A DNA stretch of 64,000 bases from Sphingobium scionense (GTDB lineage: Bacteria > Pseudomonadota > Alphaproteobacteria > Sphingomonadales > Sphingomonadaceae). Of this stretch, positions 16,282-23,744 are shown piece by piece. Under the pieces are notes generated by a model, which was not told the DNA's origin, made no database searches, and worked only from the letters and a program-made list of their open reading frames with translations. The stretch is taken from contig NZ_JACIEU010000018.1 in the NCBI RefSeq assembly GCF_014197035.1, forward strand, positions 46,369 to 110,368, in the 5' to 3' direction. The stretch's first letter is position 1. Each line of letters starts with the position of its first letter. The translations under genes were made by a program, and so were the position numbers.

Positions 16282-16890
16282 ATGTTCACCGGCATCATCA
16301 CCGACATCGGCACCATTCGCACCCATGAGCAGCGCGGCGACCTGCGCCTGATCATCGAGAGCGGCTATGACATGGAGACGGTCGCGATCGGCGCATCGAT
16401 CGCCTGTTCGGGGGCCTGCCTGACGGTGGTCGAAAAAGGACCGGGCTGGTTCGCGGTCGACCTGTCGGCCGAGACCGTCGCCCGCACCGCGCCGGGCCTG
16501 TGGGCACAGGGCGGCAAGCTCAACCTGGAACGCGCACTGAAGGTCGGCGACGAACTGGGCGGCCATATCGTCACCGGCCATGTCGACGGCATCGGCCATC
16601 TGGTGTCCGCCAGCCGCGAGGGCGATTCGATCCGCCTGGTCATAAGCGCGCCGGCGGAACTGGCCGCAGCGCTGGCCGCAAAGGGGTCGATCACATTGGA
16701 CGGCATCTCGCTGACGGTGAACAGCGTCGAGGATCAGCCCGACGGCAGCGTGCATTTCGGTCTCAACATCATCCCGCACACTGCGATCGCAACGACGCTG
16801 GACAGCCTGCCCGATGGCCGGACGTTCAATCTGGAGATCGATGTGCTGGCCCGCTATCTCGACCGGATGCAGAGCCTTCGCAGCAAATGA
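16282..16890 (+). CDS. ribE: Riboflavin synthase (alpha-chain type)
   Basis: Riboflavin synthase dismutates two 6,7-dimethyl-8-ribityllumazine molecules to riboflavin. The 202-aa protein starts MFTGIITDIGTI, the invariant opening, and has two similar barrel halves (about 1-95 and 96-190). The signatures are IACSGACLTVV in the first half and ITLDGISLTVN in the second, plus GGHIVTGHVDGIG. It lies 36 bp after ribD. It is followed by a 72-bp gap that holds a promoter and palindrome for ribB, so ribB can be expressed separately. Confidence 0.95.
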   Translation: MFTGIITDIGTIRTHEQRGDLRLIIESGYDMETVAIGASIACSGACLTVVEKGPGWFAVDLSAETVARTAPGLWAQGGKLNLERALKVGDELGGHIVTGHVDGIGHLVSASREGDSIRLVISAPAELAAALAAKGSITLDGISLTVNSVEDQPDGSVHFGLNIIPHTAIATTLDSLPDGRTFNLEIDVLARYLDRMQSLRSK

Positions 16891-16936
16891 TGTGATTCCA
16901 CCCTTGAAGAAATCACATTGCAGTGTGATATAGCTC
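16891..16936 (+). promoter_or_regulatory. Promoter with palindromic operator upstream of the HTH-RibB gene
   Basis: A -35-like TTGAAG (16904-16909) and a -10-like GATATA (16927-16932) are exactly 17 bp apart. The spacer and the start of the -10 box hold ATCACATTGCAGTGTGAT (16912-16929), which matches its own reverse complement at all but two positions. A further TGTGAT lies at 16891-16896, right after the ribE stop codon, and pairs with the ATCACA arm as a second inverted repeat. This is classic repressor-operator geometry. The product of the next gene carries an HTH domain, so autoregulation is the leading idea. Confidence 0.6.
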
Positions 16937-16962
16937 TCATCCCGATCCGGGAAGGAGTAACT

Positions 16963-18243
16963 ATGTCGTCCTCGCTTATCGATTCCGTCCGCGCCCTCGT
17001 CACCGATGGCGGCATGTCCCGATCGGGTCTGGCGCGCGCCGCCGGCCTGCACGCCAACAGCTTGCGCAAGCTGGGCGAAGGCGACTGGAATCCGACCGCC
17101 GAGACACTCGGCAAGCTGGAAGCCTATCTGCTCAAGCGCGAGGGCGGCACCGCGCTCGCCAGCCCCGAAGAAATCATCAACGAGGCCCGCAACGGCCGCA
17201 TGTTCATCCTGGTCGATGACGAGGATCGCGAAAATGAAGGCGATCTGGTCATCCCTGCCCAGATGGCGACACCGGACGCGATCAACTTCATGGCCACCCA
17301 TGGTCGCGGCCTCATCTGCCTGGCGCTGACCAAGAGCCGGGTGGAGGAACTGGGCCTGGACCTGATGAGCCGCAACAACGGCACCCGCCATGAAACCGCC
17401 TTCACCGTGTCGATCGAGGCGCGCGAAGGCGTCACCACCGGCATCAGCGCCGCCGACCGCGCGCGCACCGTTTCGGTCGCGATCGATTCGAGCAAGGGCA
17501 AGCAGGACATCGTCACGCCCGGCCATATCTTCCCGCTGATCGCCAAGGATGGCGGCGTGCTGGTGCGCACCGGCCATACCGAAGCGGCGGTCGACGTTGC
17601 GCGCCTGGCCGGCCTCAACCCATCGGGCGTCATCTGCGAGGTGATGAAGGATGACGGTACGATGGCGCGCCTCGACGACCTCATCCCCTTCGCCGCCAAG
17701 CACAAGATGAAGATCGGCACGATCCGCGACCTGATCGCCTATCGCCGCCGCCACGACCATGTCGTCGAGCGTCGCGCCGAAACGGCCTTCGAAAGCAAGT
17801 GGGGCGGTGACTGGAAGGCGATCACCTTCTTCAACAAGGCAACCCAGTCGGAACAGCTGGTACTGCAGAAGGGCAAGGTCGACCCCGACCAGCCGACTCT
17901 GGTCCGCATGCACCAGCTGGCCCCGCTGAGCGACATTTTCGGCGGCGAGGGGCCACGTGGCGACGTGCTCGCTCGGTCGATGGAAATCATCGCCAAGGAA
18001 GGCGCTGGCGTGGTCGTGCTGCTGCGTGACGGCGAACCTGACATGCTGACCCGCATGATCCAGGCCCATGCCGGCAAGCAGCCCGGCGGCATGGACGAAC
18101 TGCGCGACTATGGCGTGGGTGCGCAAATCCTGGCGGAACTGGGCGTGCATGACATGATCCTGCTCAGCAACACCCAGCACAGCCTGATCGCCCTTGACGG
18201 CTATGACCTGGCCGTGGTTGGGCAGCGTCCGATCGAGCTCTGA
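16963..18243 (+). CDS. ribB: HTH-RibB-RibA-like fusion (3,4-dihydroxy-2-butanone-4-phosphate synthase)
   Basis: RibB converts ribulose 5-phosphate to DHBP, one of the two riboflavin precursors. The 426-aa protein has three parts. Residues 1-60 look like an XRE/Cro helix-turn-helix (SRSGLARAAGLHANSLRKL, then NPTAETLGKLEAYLL). Residues 65-275 are a full RibB domain (LVDDEDRENEGDLV, HTEAAVDVARLAG, GVICEVM). Residues 280-426 resemble RibA but contain no cysteine, so the zinc site of GTP cyclohydrolase II is absent. RibB proteins with such an inactive RibA-like tail are known in Proteobacteria (RibBX type). The HTH is the unusual part. The ATG at 16963 follows GAAGGAG. It lies 11 bp from ribH. Confidence 0.92.
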   Translation: MSSSLIDSVRALVTDGGMSRSGLARAAGLHANSLRKLGEGDWNPTAETLGKLEAYLLKREGGTALASPEEIINEARNGRMFILVDDEDRENEGDLVIPAQMATPDAINFMATHGRGLICLALTKSRVEELGLDLMSRNNGTRHETAFTVSIEAREGVTTGISAADRARTVSVAIDSSKGKQDIVTPGHIFPLIAKDGGVLVRTGHTEAAVDVARLAGLNPSGVICEVMKDDGTMARLDDLIPFAAKHKMKIGTIRDLIAYRRRHDHVVERRAETAFESKWGGDWKAITFFNKATQSEQLVLQKGKVDPDQPTLVRMHQLAPLSDIFGGEGPRGDVLARSMEIIAKEGAGVVVLLRDGEPDMLTRMIQAHAGKQPGGMDELRDYGVGAQILAELGVHDMILLSNTQHSLIALDGYDLAVVGQRPIEL

Positions 18244-18254
18244 AGGATATTCGC

Positions 18255-18677
18255 ATGGCCAAGTTTCTCATCGTCGAAGCCCGCTTCTACGACCATCTCA
18301 ACGACCTGCTGATCGAAGGCGCGAAGGCCGCGCTGGACGAGGCCGGCCACAAATATGAGGTCGTGACCGTGCCGGGCGCGCTGGAAATCCCCGGTGCGAT
18401 CGCGCTGGCCGCCGAGACCGGCCGCTTTGACGGTTTCGTCGCGATCGGCGTGGTTATCCGCGGCGAAACCTATCATTTCGAAGTGGTGTCGAACGAAAGC
18501 GCGCGCGGCCTGATGGCCCTCAGCATGGACGCGATCGCGATCGGCAACGGCATCCTGACCGTCGAGAATGAGGAGCAGGCCCTGGTCCGCGCCCGCCCCG
18601 ATCAGAAGGACAAGGGCGGCGAGGCGGCCAAGGCGGCGATCGCCATGCTGGGCCTGCGCGAGCGTTTCGCGATCTGA
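18255..18677 (+). CDS. ribH: 6,7-dimethyl-8-ribityllumazine synthase
   Basis: RibH condenses DHBP with the aminopyrimidine intermediate to form lumazine, the substrate of riboflavin synthase. The 140-aa protein has the family core: EVVTVPGALEIPGAIALA, GVVIRGETYHFEVVSNESARGLM, and GNGILTVENEEQALVRA. It is 11 bp after the HTH-RibB gene with AAGGA upstream of the ATG, so it is cotranscribed with it. A strong terminator follows. Together with ribD and ribE the cluster covers the riboflavin pathway except GTP cyclohydrolase II and the phosphatase. Confidence 0.95.
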   Translation: MAKFLIVEARFYDHLNDLLIEGAKAALDEAGHKYEVVTVPGALEIPGAIALAAETGRFDGFVAIGVVIRGETYHFEVVSNESARGLMALSMDAIAIGNGILTVENEEQALVRARPDQKDKGGEAAKAAIAMLGLRERFAI

Positions 18678-18702
18678 TCCGCGGCCTTTTGGCAGACACA
18701 AG

Positions 18703-18740
18703 GAAGGGCGCGCTCCGCGAGGAACGCGCCCTTCTTCATT
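18703..18740. terminator. Bidirectional terminator between ribH and the OYE gene
   Basis: GAAGGGCGCG (18703-18712) and CGCGCCCTTC (18725-18734) form a perfect 10-bp stem with a 12-base loop, followed by TTCATT on the plus strand. The genes on either side converge, so it may serve both. Confidence 0.75.
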
Positions 18741-18752
18741 GGTGACGAAGGA

Positions 18753-19844
18753 TCAGGCGGCTGCCTTTTCCTCGGCCAGGGTCGGATAGTCGATATAGCC
18801 TTCCGCGCCCTGGCTGTAGAAGGTCGCCATCTGTGCCTGGGTCAGCGGCGCACCGTCGCGCAGGCGATCGACCAGATCGGGATTGGCGAGGAAGGGACGA
18901 CCGAAGCTGATCGCGTCGGCCAGCCCAGAGGCGAGATCGGCCTGGGCGCGGCCCAGCCCATAGTCGCTGTTGAGGATCAGCGGTCCCTTGAAATGCTTAC
19001 GGATCAGCGGCGACAGGCGCGGCACGTCGGTGGCGCCGAAGGTGCCGTCCGGTCCGGGCTCGCGCAGTTCGAGGAAGGCGATGCCGATCTGGTTCAGCAC
19101 ATCGGCGGCGGCAGCAAACAGCGGCTCGGGGTTGCTGTCATTGACGCCCTGGCTATCGCCATTGGGCGACAGGCGCACGGACACGCGATCCGCGCCGATC
19201 GCATCGACCACCGCCTGCGTCACTTCGCGCAGCAGGCGGACACGATTTTCGATGCTGCCGCCATAGATGTCATCGCGGAAATTGCTGTTGTCGCGCAGGA
19301 ACTGGTCGATCAGATAGCCGTTCGCGGCGTGGATCTGAACCCCGTCGAAACCAGCGGCGATCGCGTTGTTGGCCGCCGTCACATAGTCGGCGATGATGCC
19401 GGGGATTTCGTCGATCGCGAGCGGACGAGCAACCTCATAGGGCTTCTTGCCCTCATAGGTATGGGCGTCACCCGGTGTCGCGGTGGCACTGGACGAAACC
19501 GGCTGCTCGCCGGTGACGGCCGAATGAACGGCGCGGCCCATATGCCAGAGCTGGGCGACGATCAGCCCGCCCTTGTCATGCACAGCCTGGGTGACCGGCT
19601 TCCAGGCTTCGACCTGTTCGTCGGACCAGAGGCCCGGCGCATAGGGCCAGCCCAGCCCCTGATGCGAAATGCCGGTCGCCTCGCTGATGATGAGGCCGGC
19701 CGAGGCGCGCTGCGCATAATAATCGACCATGATCGGGGTCGGGACATGACCGCGAGTGGCGCGGCCACGGGTGAGCGGCGCCATGATGGCGCGGTTGGCG
19801 GCAGTGTCGGCGCCGAGTTTTATCGGATCGAAGATAGTGGTCAT
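18753..19844 (-). CDS. Old-yellow-enzyme family alkene reductase (FMN-dependent)
   Basis: OYE-family enzymes use NAD(P)H and FMN to reduce activated C=C bonds, nitro groups or nitrate esters. The 363-aa protein is a TIM barrel with the opening MAPLTRGRA, the His/Asn substrate pair in IHAANGYLIDQFLRD, NFRDDIYGGSIENRVRLL, and the C-terminal phosphate-binding stretch ADAISFGRPFLANPDL. The ATG at 19844 follows GGGAGG, so the longer frame to 19970 is rejected. It is divergent from a DMT transporter, with a palindrome between them. The physiological substrate is unknown. Confidence 0.92.
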   Translation of the reverse strand: MTTIFDPIKLGADTAANRAIMAPLTRGRATRGHVPTPIMVDYYAQRASAGLIISEATGISHQGLGWPYAPGLWSDEQVEAWKPVTQAVHDKGGLIVAQLWHMGRAVHSAVTGEQPVSSSATATPGDAHTYEGKKPYEVARPLAIDEIPGIIADYVTAANNAIAAGFDGVQIHAANGYLIDQFLRDNSNFRDDIYGGSIENRVRLLREVTQAVVDAIGADRVSVRLSPNGDSQGVNDSNPEPLFAAAADVLNQIGIAFLELREPGPDGTFGATDVPRLSPLIRKHFKGPLILNSDYGLGRAQADLASGLADAISFGRPFLANPDLVDRLRDGAPLTQAQMATFYSQGAEGYIDYPTLAEEKAAA

Positions 19845-19862
19845 GAAACCTCCCTCATGAAC

Positions 19863-19877
19863 GTTGCAATTTGCAAC
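19863..19877. promoter_or_regulatory. Palindromic operator candidate between OYE and DMT genes
   Basis: GTTGCAA-t-TTGCAAC is a perfect 7+1+7 inverted repeat, 18 bp upstream of the OYE start codon and 35 bp upstream of the transporter start. It is well placed to control one or both divergent genes. OYE genes are often controlled by TetR-, MarR- or HxlR-type repressors, but no regulator gene is adjacent. Confidence 0.55.
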
Positions 19878-19912
19878 GGGACGTGATGCAGAAAGCCAGC
19901 TAGGGAGCCGCC

Positions 19913-20794
19913 ATGGCCGCTTCAACCCCCATGGCGCATATCGCAACGCCCAAACTCGCTTTTCCCGCACTGATCCTGGCCAATATTATTTTGGCGCTAG
20001 GGCCGGTGCTGGTTCGGCTGGCCGATGTCGGGCCGGTGGCGGCGGCGTTCTGGCGGCTGACGATCGCCATGCCCTTCCTGTTCATCCTGGCACTGCCGAA
20101 GCTGCGCAAGAGCCGATTGTCGCGCGGCCAATGGACGATTGTGATTCTGGCCGGGGTCTGCTTTGCCGCCGATCTGGCCGCCTGGCATCTGGGTATCGGC
20201 CATACCAAGGTCGCCAATGCGACGCTGTTCGGCAATATGAGCGCATTGATGCTGCCGCTCTGGGGCCTCATCGTGCTGCGCGATCATGTGTCGAAGCTGC
20301 AAATCGGGGCGCTGGTTCTGGCCGCGATCGGCGCGAGCATCTTGATGGGCAGCAGCTATGAACTGTCGCCTGCCAACCTGAAGGGCGATCTTTTCTGCCT
20401 GCTCGCCGGGCTGCTCTACACCACCTATCTTCTGCTGATCCAGGATGCGCGCAAGCGGCTGGACAGCTGGTCGGTGCTGGCGATCGTCAGCGCGGTCGGC
20501 GCGCTGCCGCTGCTGCTTGCCGCCAGTGCGATGGGCGAGGCGGTGATGCCGCAGGACTGGACGCCACTGGTCATCCTCGCCTTGTCCAGCCAGATCGTCG
20601 GACAGGGGCTGCTGACCTATGCGCTGGGCTGTTTCTCGCCGCTGGTGCTGGGCCTCAGCCTGTTGCTACAACCCGCCATCGCAGCGCTCGCCGGTTGGCT
20701 GCTGTTCGGCGAGACATTGAGCACGACCGACATTGTCGGCGGCGTGGCCGTTGCGGTCGCACTGGTGCTTGTGCGCCTGCCCCGGCGGGCCTAG
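19913..20794 (+). CDS. DMT superfamily (EamA) transporter
   Basis: The 293-aa protein has about ten hydrophobic segments in two EamA repeats (roughly residues 15-145 and 155-290). The usual features are present: ALGPVLVRLADVGPVAAAFWRL in the first repeat and QGLLTYALGCFSPLVLGLSLLLQPAIAALAGWLLFGE in the second, given here in pieces. Such proteins export amino acids or other small metabolites across the inner membrane. The substrate is unknown. It is divergent from the OYE reductase and 9 bp upstream of the COQ9 gene. Confidence 0.88.
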   Translation: MAASTPMAHIATPKLAFPALILANIILALGPVLVRLADVGPVAAAFWRLTIAMPFLFILALPKLRKSRLSRGQWTIVILAGVCFAADLAAWHLGIGHTKVANATLFGNMSALMLPLWGLIVLRDHVSKLQIGALVLAAIGASILMGSSYELSPANLKGDLFCLLAGLLYTTYLLLIQDARKRLDSWSVLAIVSAVGALPLLLAASAMGEAVMPQDWTPLVILALSSQIVGQGLLTYALGCFSPLVLGLSLLLQPAIAALAGWLLFGETLSTTDIVGGVAVAVALVLVRLPRRA

Positions 20795-20803
20795 ATTGTC
20801 GCC

Positions 20804-21469
20804 ATGACCGACCAGACCCAAGACCTGACCCTGGACGAAATCCGCGCACTGCTGGCGCCGATCCTGCCGCGCCACGCCGCCTTTGACGGCTGGCGCCCCG
20901 AAGCGGTGGCGATGGCGGCGGCGGAAAAGGGCATCGATGCCGATGTTGCCGCGCTGGCCTTCGACGGTGGCGCCATGGGCATGATCGAGGCCTGGTTCGC
21001 CAGCATCGACACGCGGATGCTGGAGGCGTTGCCGCCCGAAAGGCTGGCCGCCATGTCGATCCGCAAGAAGATCAGCGCGCTGATCGAGACCCGCCTGGCG
21101 CTGCTGGCACCCGACCGCGAAGCGCTGCGCCGGGCACAGGCGATCCTGGCGATGCCGACCAATGCCGTGCGCGCCGCCAAGCTGGGCTGGCACGCCGCCG
21201 ATATCATGTGGCGCGCGGCGGGCGATACCGCCACCGACCTCAACCATTATAGCAAGCGCGCGACGCTAGGCAGCATCTATGCCGCGACGCTGCTGACCTT
21301 CGTCAATGACGAGAGCGAGGATCATGCCGACAGCCGCGCCTTCCTGGCCCGGCGGATCGAGGGGATCATGCGCTTCGAGAAGATGAAAGCCCGTTTCAAG
21401 GGCGTGGGCGATGGCGAGCATCTCAGCCTGTCGCGCTTCATCGGCCGGCTGCGCTACCCGGCGGTGTGA
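20804..21469 (+). CDS. COQ9 family protein
   Basis: COQ9 proteins are lipid-binding, TetR-fold-like helical proteins that assist ubiquinone synthesis in mitochondria and alphaproteobacteria. The 221-aa protein has the family features FDGWRPEAVAMAA near the N-terminus and WHAADIMWRAAGDTATDLNHYSKRATLGSIYAATLL in the middle, where the family motif is 'D...DDSTDFNWYTKR..L..VY'. It ends with a short helical tail. It follows the DMT gene by 9 bp and is probably cotranscribed. Direct involvement in ubiquinone synthesis is inferred from family membership. Confidence 0.85.
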   Translation: MTDQTQDLTLDEIRALLAPILPRHAAFDGWRPEAVAMAAAEKGIDADVAALAFDGGAMGMIEAWFASIDTRMLEALPPERLAAMSIRKKISALIETRLALLAPDREALRRAQAILAMPTNAVRAAKLGWHAADIMWRAAGDTATDLNHYSKRATLGSIYAATLLTFVNDESEDHADSRAFLARRIEGIMRFEKMKARFKGVGDGEHLSLSRFIGRLRYPAV

Positions 21470-21496
21470 AGTTCGGGCTGGCCTTCACCAGACGTA

Positions 21497-21515
21497 ATTG
21501 ATAGTCAGTCGCAAA
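21497..21515. promoter_or_regulatory. Possible Fur box upstream of feoAB
   Basis: ATTGATAGTCAGTCGCAAA matches about 13 of 18 positions of the classical Fur pattern ATTGAGAATnATTCTCAAT. It lies 30 bp before the feoA start. Ferrous-iron uptake genes are usually Fur-repressed, so the position is sensible. The match is imperfect and was found by eye. Confidence 0.35.
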
Positions 21516-21544
21516 TCTGATTTCTGGTTAAGAGTCCATCCTCC

Positions 21545-21802
21545 TTGCGCCTGACCGATCTGCCCCTGCGCCAACCCGCTTTTGTTGAAACCATCGATTG
21601 GGAGTCGCTGTCGTCCGTGGAAGGACAGCGCCTGCGCGAGTTCGGCCTGTGCGAAGGCGCCAGTGTCGAGGCACTGCATCATGGCGGGCTGCTGGGTCGC
21701 GGACCGCTGGCGGTCAAGATCGGGCGGATGACGGTGGCGATGCGCCGCAACCATGCCGCCGCCGTGGAGGTCAGCACCGGCCCGCAGGAGGCGCAGGTAT
21801 GA
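21545..21802 (+). CDS. feoA: Ferrous iron transport protein FeoA
   Basis: FeoA is a small SH3-fold cytoplasmic partner of the FeoB iron transporter. The 85-aa protein begins with RLTDLPLRQPAFV and contains LREFGLCEGASVEALHHGGLLGRGPLAVKIG and MRRNHAAAVEV, both matching the family in pieces. The start appears to be TTG at 21545: an in-frame stop lies at 21518 and no ATG or GTG intervenes. No clear ribosome-binding site precedes it, so leaderless or weak initiation is possible. It overlaps feoB by 4 bp (ATGA). Confidence 0.85.
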   Translation: MRLTDLPLRQPAFVETIDWESLSSVEGQRLREFGLCEGASVEALHHGGLLGRGPLAVKIGRMTVAMRRNHAAAVEVSTGPQEAQV

Positions 21803-23655
21803 GCGGCCTCCCCCTCGTCGCGCTGGTCGGCAATCCCAATGCGGGCAAGAGCGCGCTGTTCAATGCGCTGACCGGCGCGCGACAGAAGCTGGGCAATTAT
21901 CCGGGCGTCACGGTGGAGCGCAAGGCGGGCCGCCTGTCGCTGGCCGACGGCCGGCCGGTCGAGCTGGTCGATCTGCCCGGCACCTACAGCCTGTCCCCGG
22001 CCAGCCCCGACGAACAGGTGACGCGCGACTTCGTGCTGGGCAAGCAGGCGGGCGAGAAGCTGCCCGACGCGCTGGTGATCGTGGTCGACGCCTCGAACCT
22101 CGACAATCATCTGCGCTTTGCGCTGGAACTGATCGCGCTGGGCCTGCCCACCGTGGTCGCGCTCAACATGGTCGACCTCGCCACCCGCGATGGGCTGGAA
22201 CTGGACGCCAATGTACTGGCGCAGGAACTGGGCGTGCCGGTGGTGTCCACCGTGGCGGTGCGCAAGCGTGGCCTGGATCATCTCAAGACCGAACTGGAAA
22301 CGCTGCTCGGCGCCCAGACGGGCATGTTGCGCGCCTCGGCCGGCGAACCCGATTTCGACGCCGTGCGCCGCGAGGCGCGCCGGATCGCCCGCGCCGCGAT
22401 CGTGCGCGAAACCCCGTCGCGGCGGCTGACGGCGGCGGTCGACAGGGTCGCGTTGCATCCGGTATTGGGCCTCGCCCTTCTGCTGGGGCTGTTGTTCGTG
22501 ATGTTCCAGGCGGTCTTCTCCTGGGCGTCAGTGCCCGCCGACATTCTGGAAGGCTGGGTCACGGCACTGGGCGAGGCCGTGACCAACACCCTGCCGCCGG
22601 GCATCCTCCACGATTTCCTGCTGCAAGGCGTGGTCGGCGGCGTCGGCGCGGTGATCGTGTTCCTGCCGCAGATCCTGATCCTCTTCTTCTTCATCCTGAT
22701 GCTGGAAGCGACCGGCTATATGGCCCGCGCCGCCTTCCTGATGGATGGCATCATGGCGAAGGTCGGCCTGTCGGGCCGGGCGTTTATCCCGCTCCTTTCC
22801 TCCTTCGCCTGCGCCGTGCCGGGCATCATGGCGACGCGCACGATCAGCGATCCCAAGGACCGGTTGACCACGATCCTGATCGCGCCGCTGATGACCTGTT
22901 CGGCGCGGCTGCCGGTCTATGGCCTGATCATCGCCGCCTTCATTCCGGCGCGCAGCGTGGGGCCGGGCATCGGCCTGCAGGGGCTGGTGCTGTTCCTGCT
23001 CTATGTCGCCGGCATCGTCGGCGCCATGCTGGCCGCCTGGGCGCTGCGGCTGACCGTGGCCAAGGGACGCAGCGGCGGATTCCTGATGGAGATGCCGAAA
23101 TATCAGTGGCCCCGGCCGCAGGACATATTGATCGGCCTGTGGCAGCGCGGCGTCATCTTCCTGAAGCGCGCCGGCACCATCATCCTGGCCACCAATATCG
23201 TGCTGTGGGTGCTGGCCAGCTTCCCCCATGCGCCCGAAGGCGTGCGCCAGAGCGAATATTCGATCGCCGGGCGGATCGCGGGCGGCATCAATGTGCTGGT
23301 CGAGCCGATCGGCTTCAACCGCGACATTTCGCTCGCCCTGTTGCCGAGCATGGCGGCGCGCGAAGTGGCGGTGTCCGCCATCGCCACCGTCTATGCGATC
23401 GATGCCGAGGATGATGCCGAGGCCCTGGAACAGGGACTGGGCGACCGGCTGGCGGGCCGCTGGAGCCTGGCCACCGCCCTCGCCTTCCTGGCCTGGTTCG
23501 TGTTCGCGCCGCAGTGCATCTCCACCATCGCCGTCACCCGGCGCGAGACCAATGGCTGGAAATGGCCTTTGTTCATGATCTTCTATCTGTTCGTGCTGGC
23601 CTATGCCGCGGCGGGCGTGACATATTGGGCGGCGGTGGCGATGGGACTCGGCTGA
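21799..23655 (+). CDS. feoB: Ferrous iron transporter FeoB
   Basis: FeoB imports Fe2+ across the inner membrane and has an N-terminal G domain. In this 618-aa protein the G motifs are GNPNAGKS (residues 10-17), the G3 segment DLPGTYSLSP and NMVD (G4). The membrane part from about 215 onwards has the gate segments SFACAVPGIMATRTI and LSSF, then several hydrophobic helices ending YAAAGVTYWAAVAMGLG. Length is shorter than the enterobacterial form (about 770 aa), mainly outside the core. It is translationally coupled to feoA; there is no feoC. Confidence 0.95.
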   Translation: MSGLPLVALVGNPNAGKSALFNALTGARQKLGNYPGVTVERKAGRLSLADGRPVELVDLPGTYSLSPASPDEQVTRDFVLGKQAGEKLPDALVIVVDASNLDNHLRFALELIALGLPTVVALNMVDLATRDGLELDANVLAQELGVPVVSTVAVRKRGLDHLKTELETLLGAQTGMLRASAGEPDFDAVRREARRIARAAIVRETPSRRLTAAVDRVALHPVLGLALLLGLLFVMFQAVFSWASVPADILEGWVTALGEAVTNTLPPGILHDFLLQGVVGGVGAVIVFLPQILILFFFILMLEATGYMARAAFLMDGIMAKVGLSGRAFIPLLSSFACAVPGIMATRTISDPKDRLTTILIAPLMTCSARLPVYGLIIAAFIPARSVGPGIGLQGLVLFLLYVAGIVGAMLAAWALRLTVAKGRSGGFLMEMPKYQWPRPQDILIGLWQRGVIFLKRAGTIILATNIVLWVLASFPHAPEGVRQSEYSIAGRIAGGINVLVEPIGFNRDISLALLPSMAAREVAVSAIATVYAIDAEDDAEALEQGLGDRLAGRWSLATALAFLAWFVFAPQCISTIAVTRRETNGWKWPLFMIFYLFVLAYAAAGVTYWAAVAMGLG

Positions 23656-23744
23656 GCCCAAGTCGCGGACATTTGGCCTAGCTTTGTTCTTTACCGCCAA
23701 GGCGAGGCTTCTATAACGGCGCCTTTAGTGCTTTCGGAGGAATC

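Noticed and set aside
16912..16929. CRP-type site (TGTGA/TCACA) upstream of ribB
   Set aside because: The half-sites are in the outward order TCACA-N6-TGTGA, the reverse of a CRP site (TGTGA-N6-TCACA). The other pair has a 15-base spacer, too long for CRP.
16246..16962. FMN riboswitch in the riboflavin cluster
   Set aside because: No stretch with the conserved FMN-aptamer segments was recognised before ribD, ribE or ribB, and the ribB leader is only about 24 nt from the predicted start site. A covariance search (Infernal, RFN model) would settle it.
15907..18180. 757-codon minus-strand frame across the riboflavin genes
   Set aside because: It is antisense to ribD, ribE and the HTH-RibB gene and has the low-complexity Asp/Gly/Arg-rich composition of a shadow frame.
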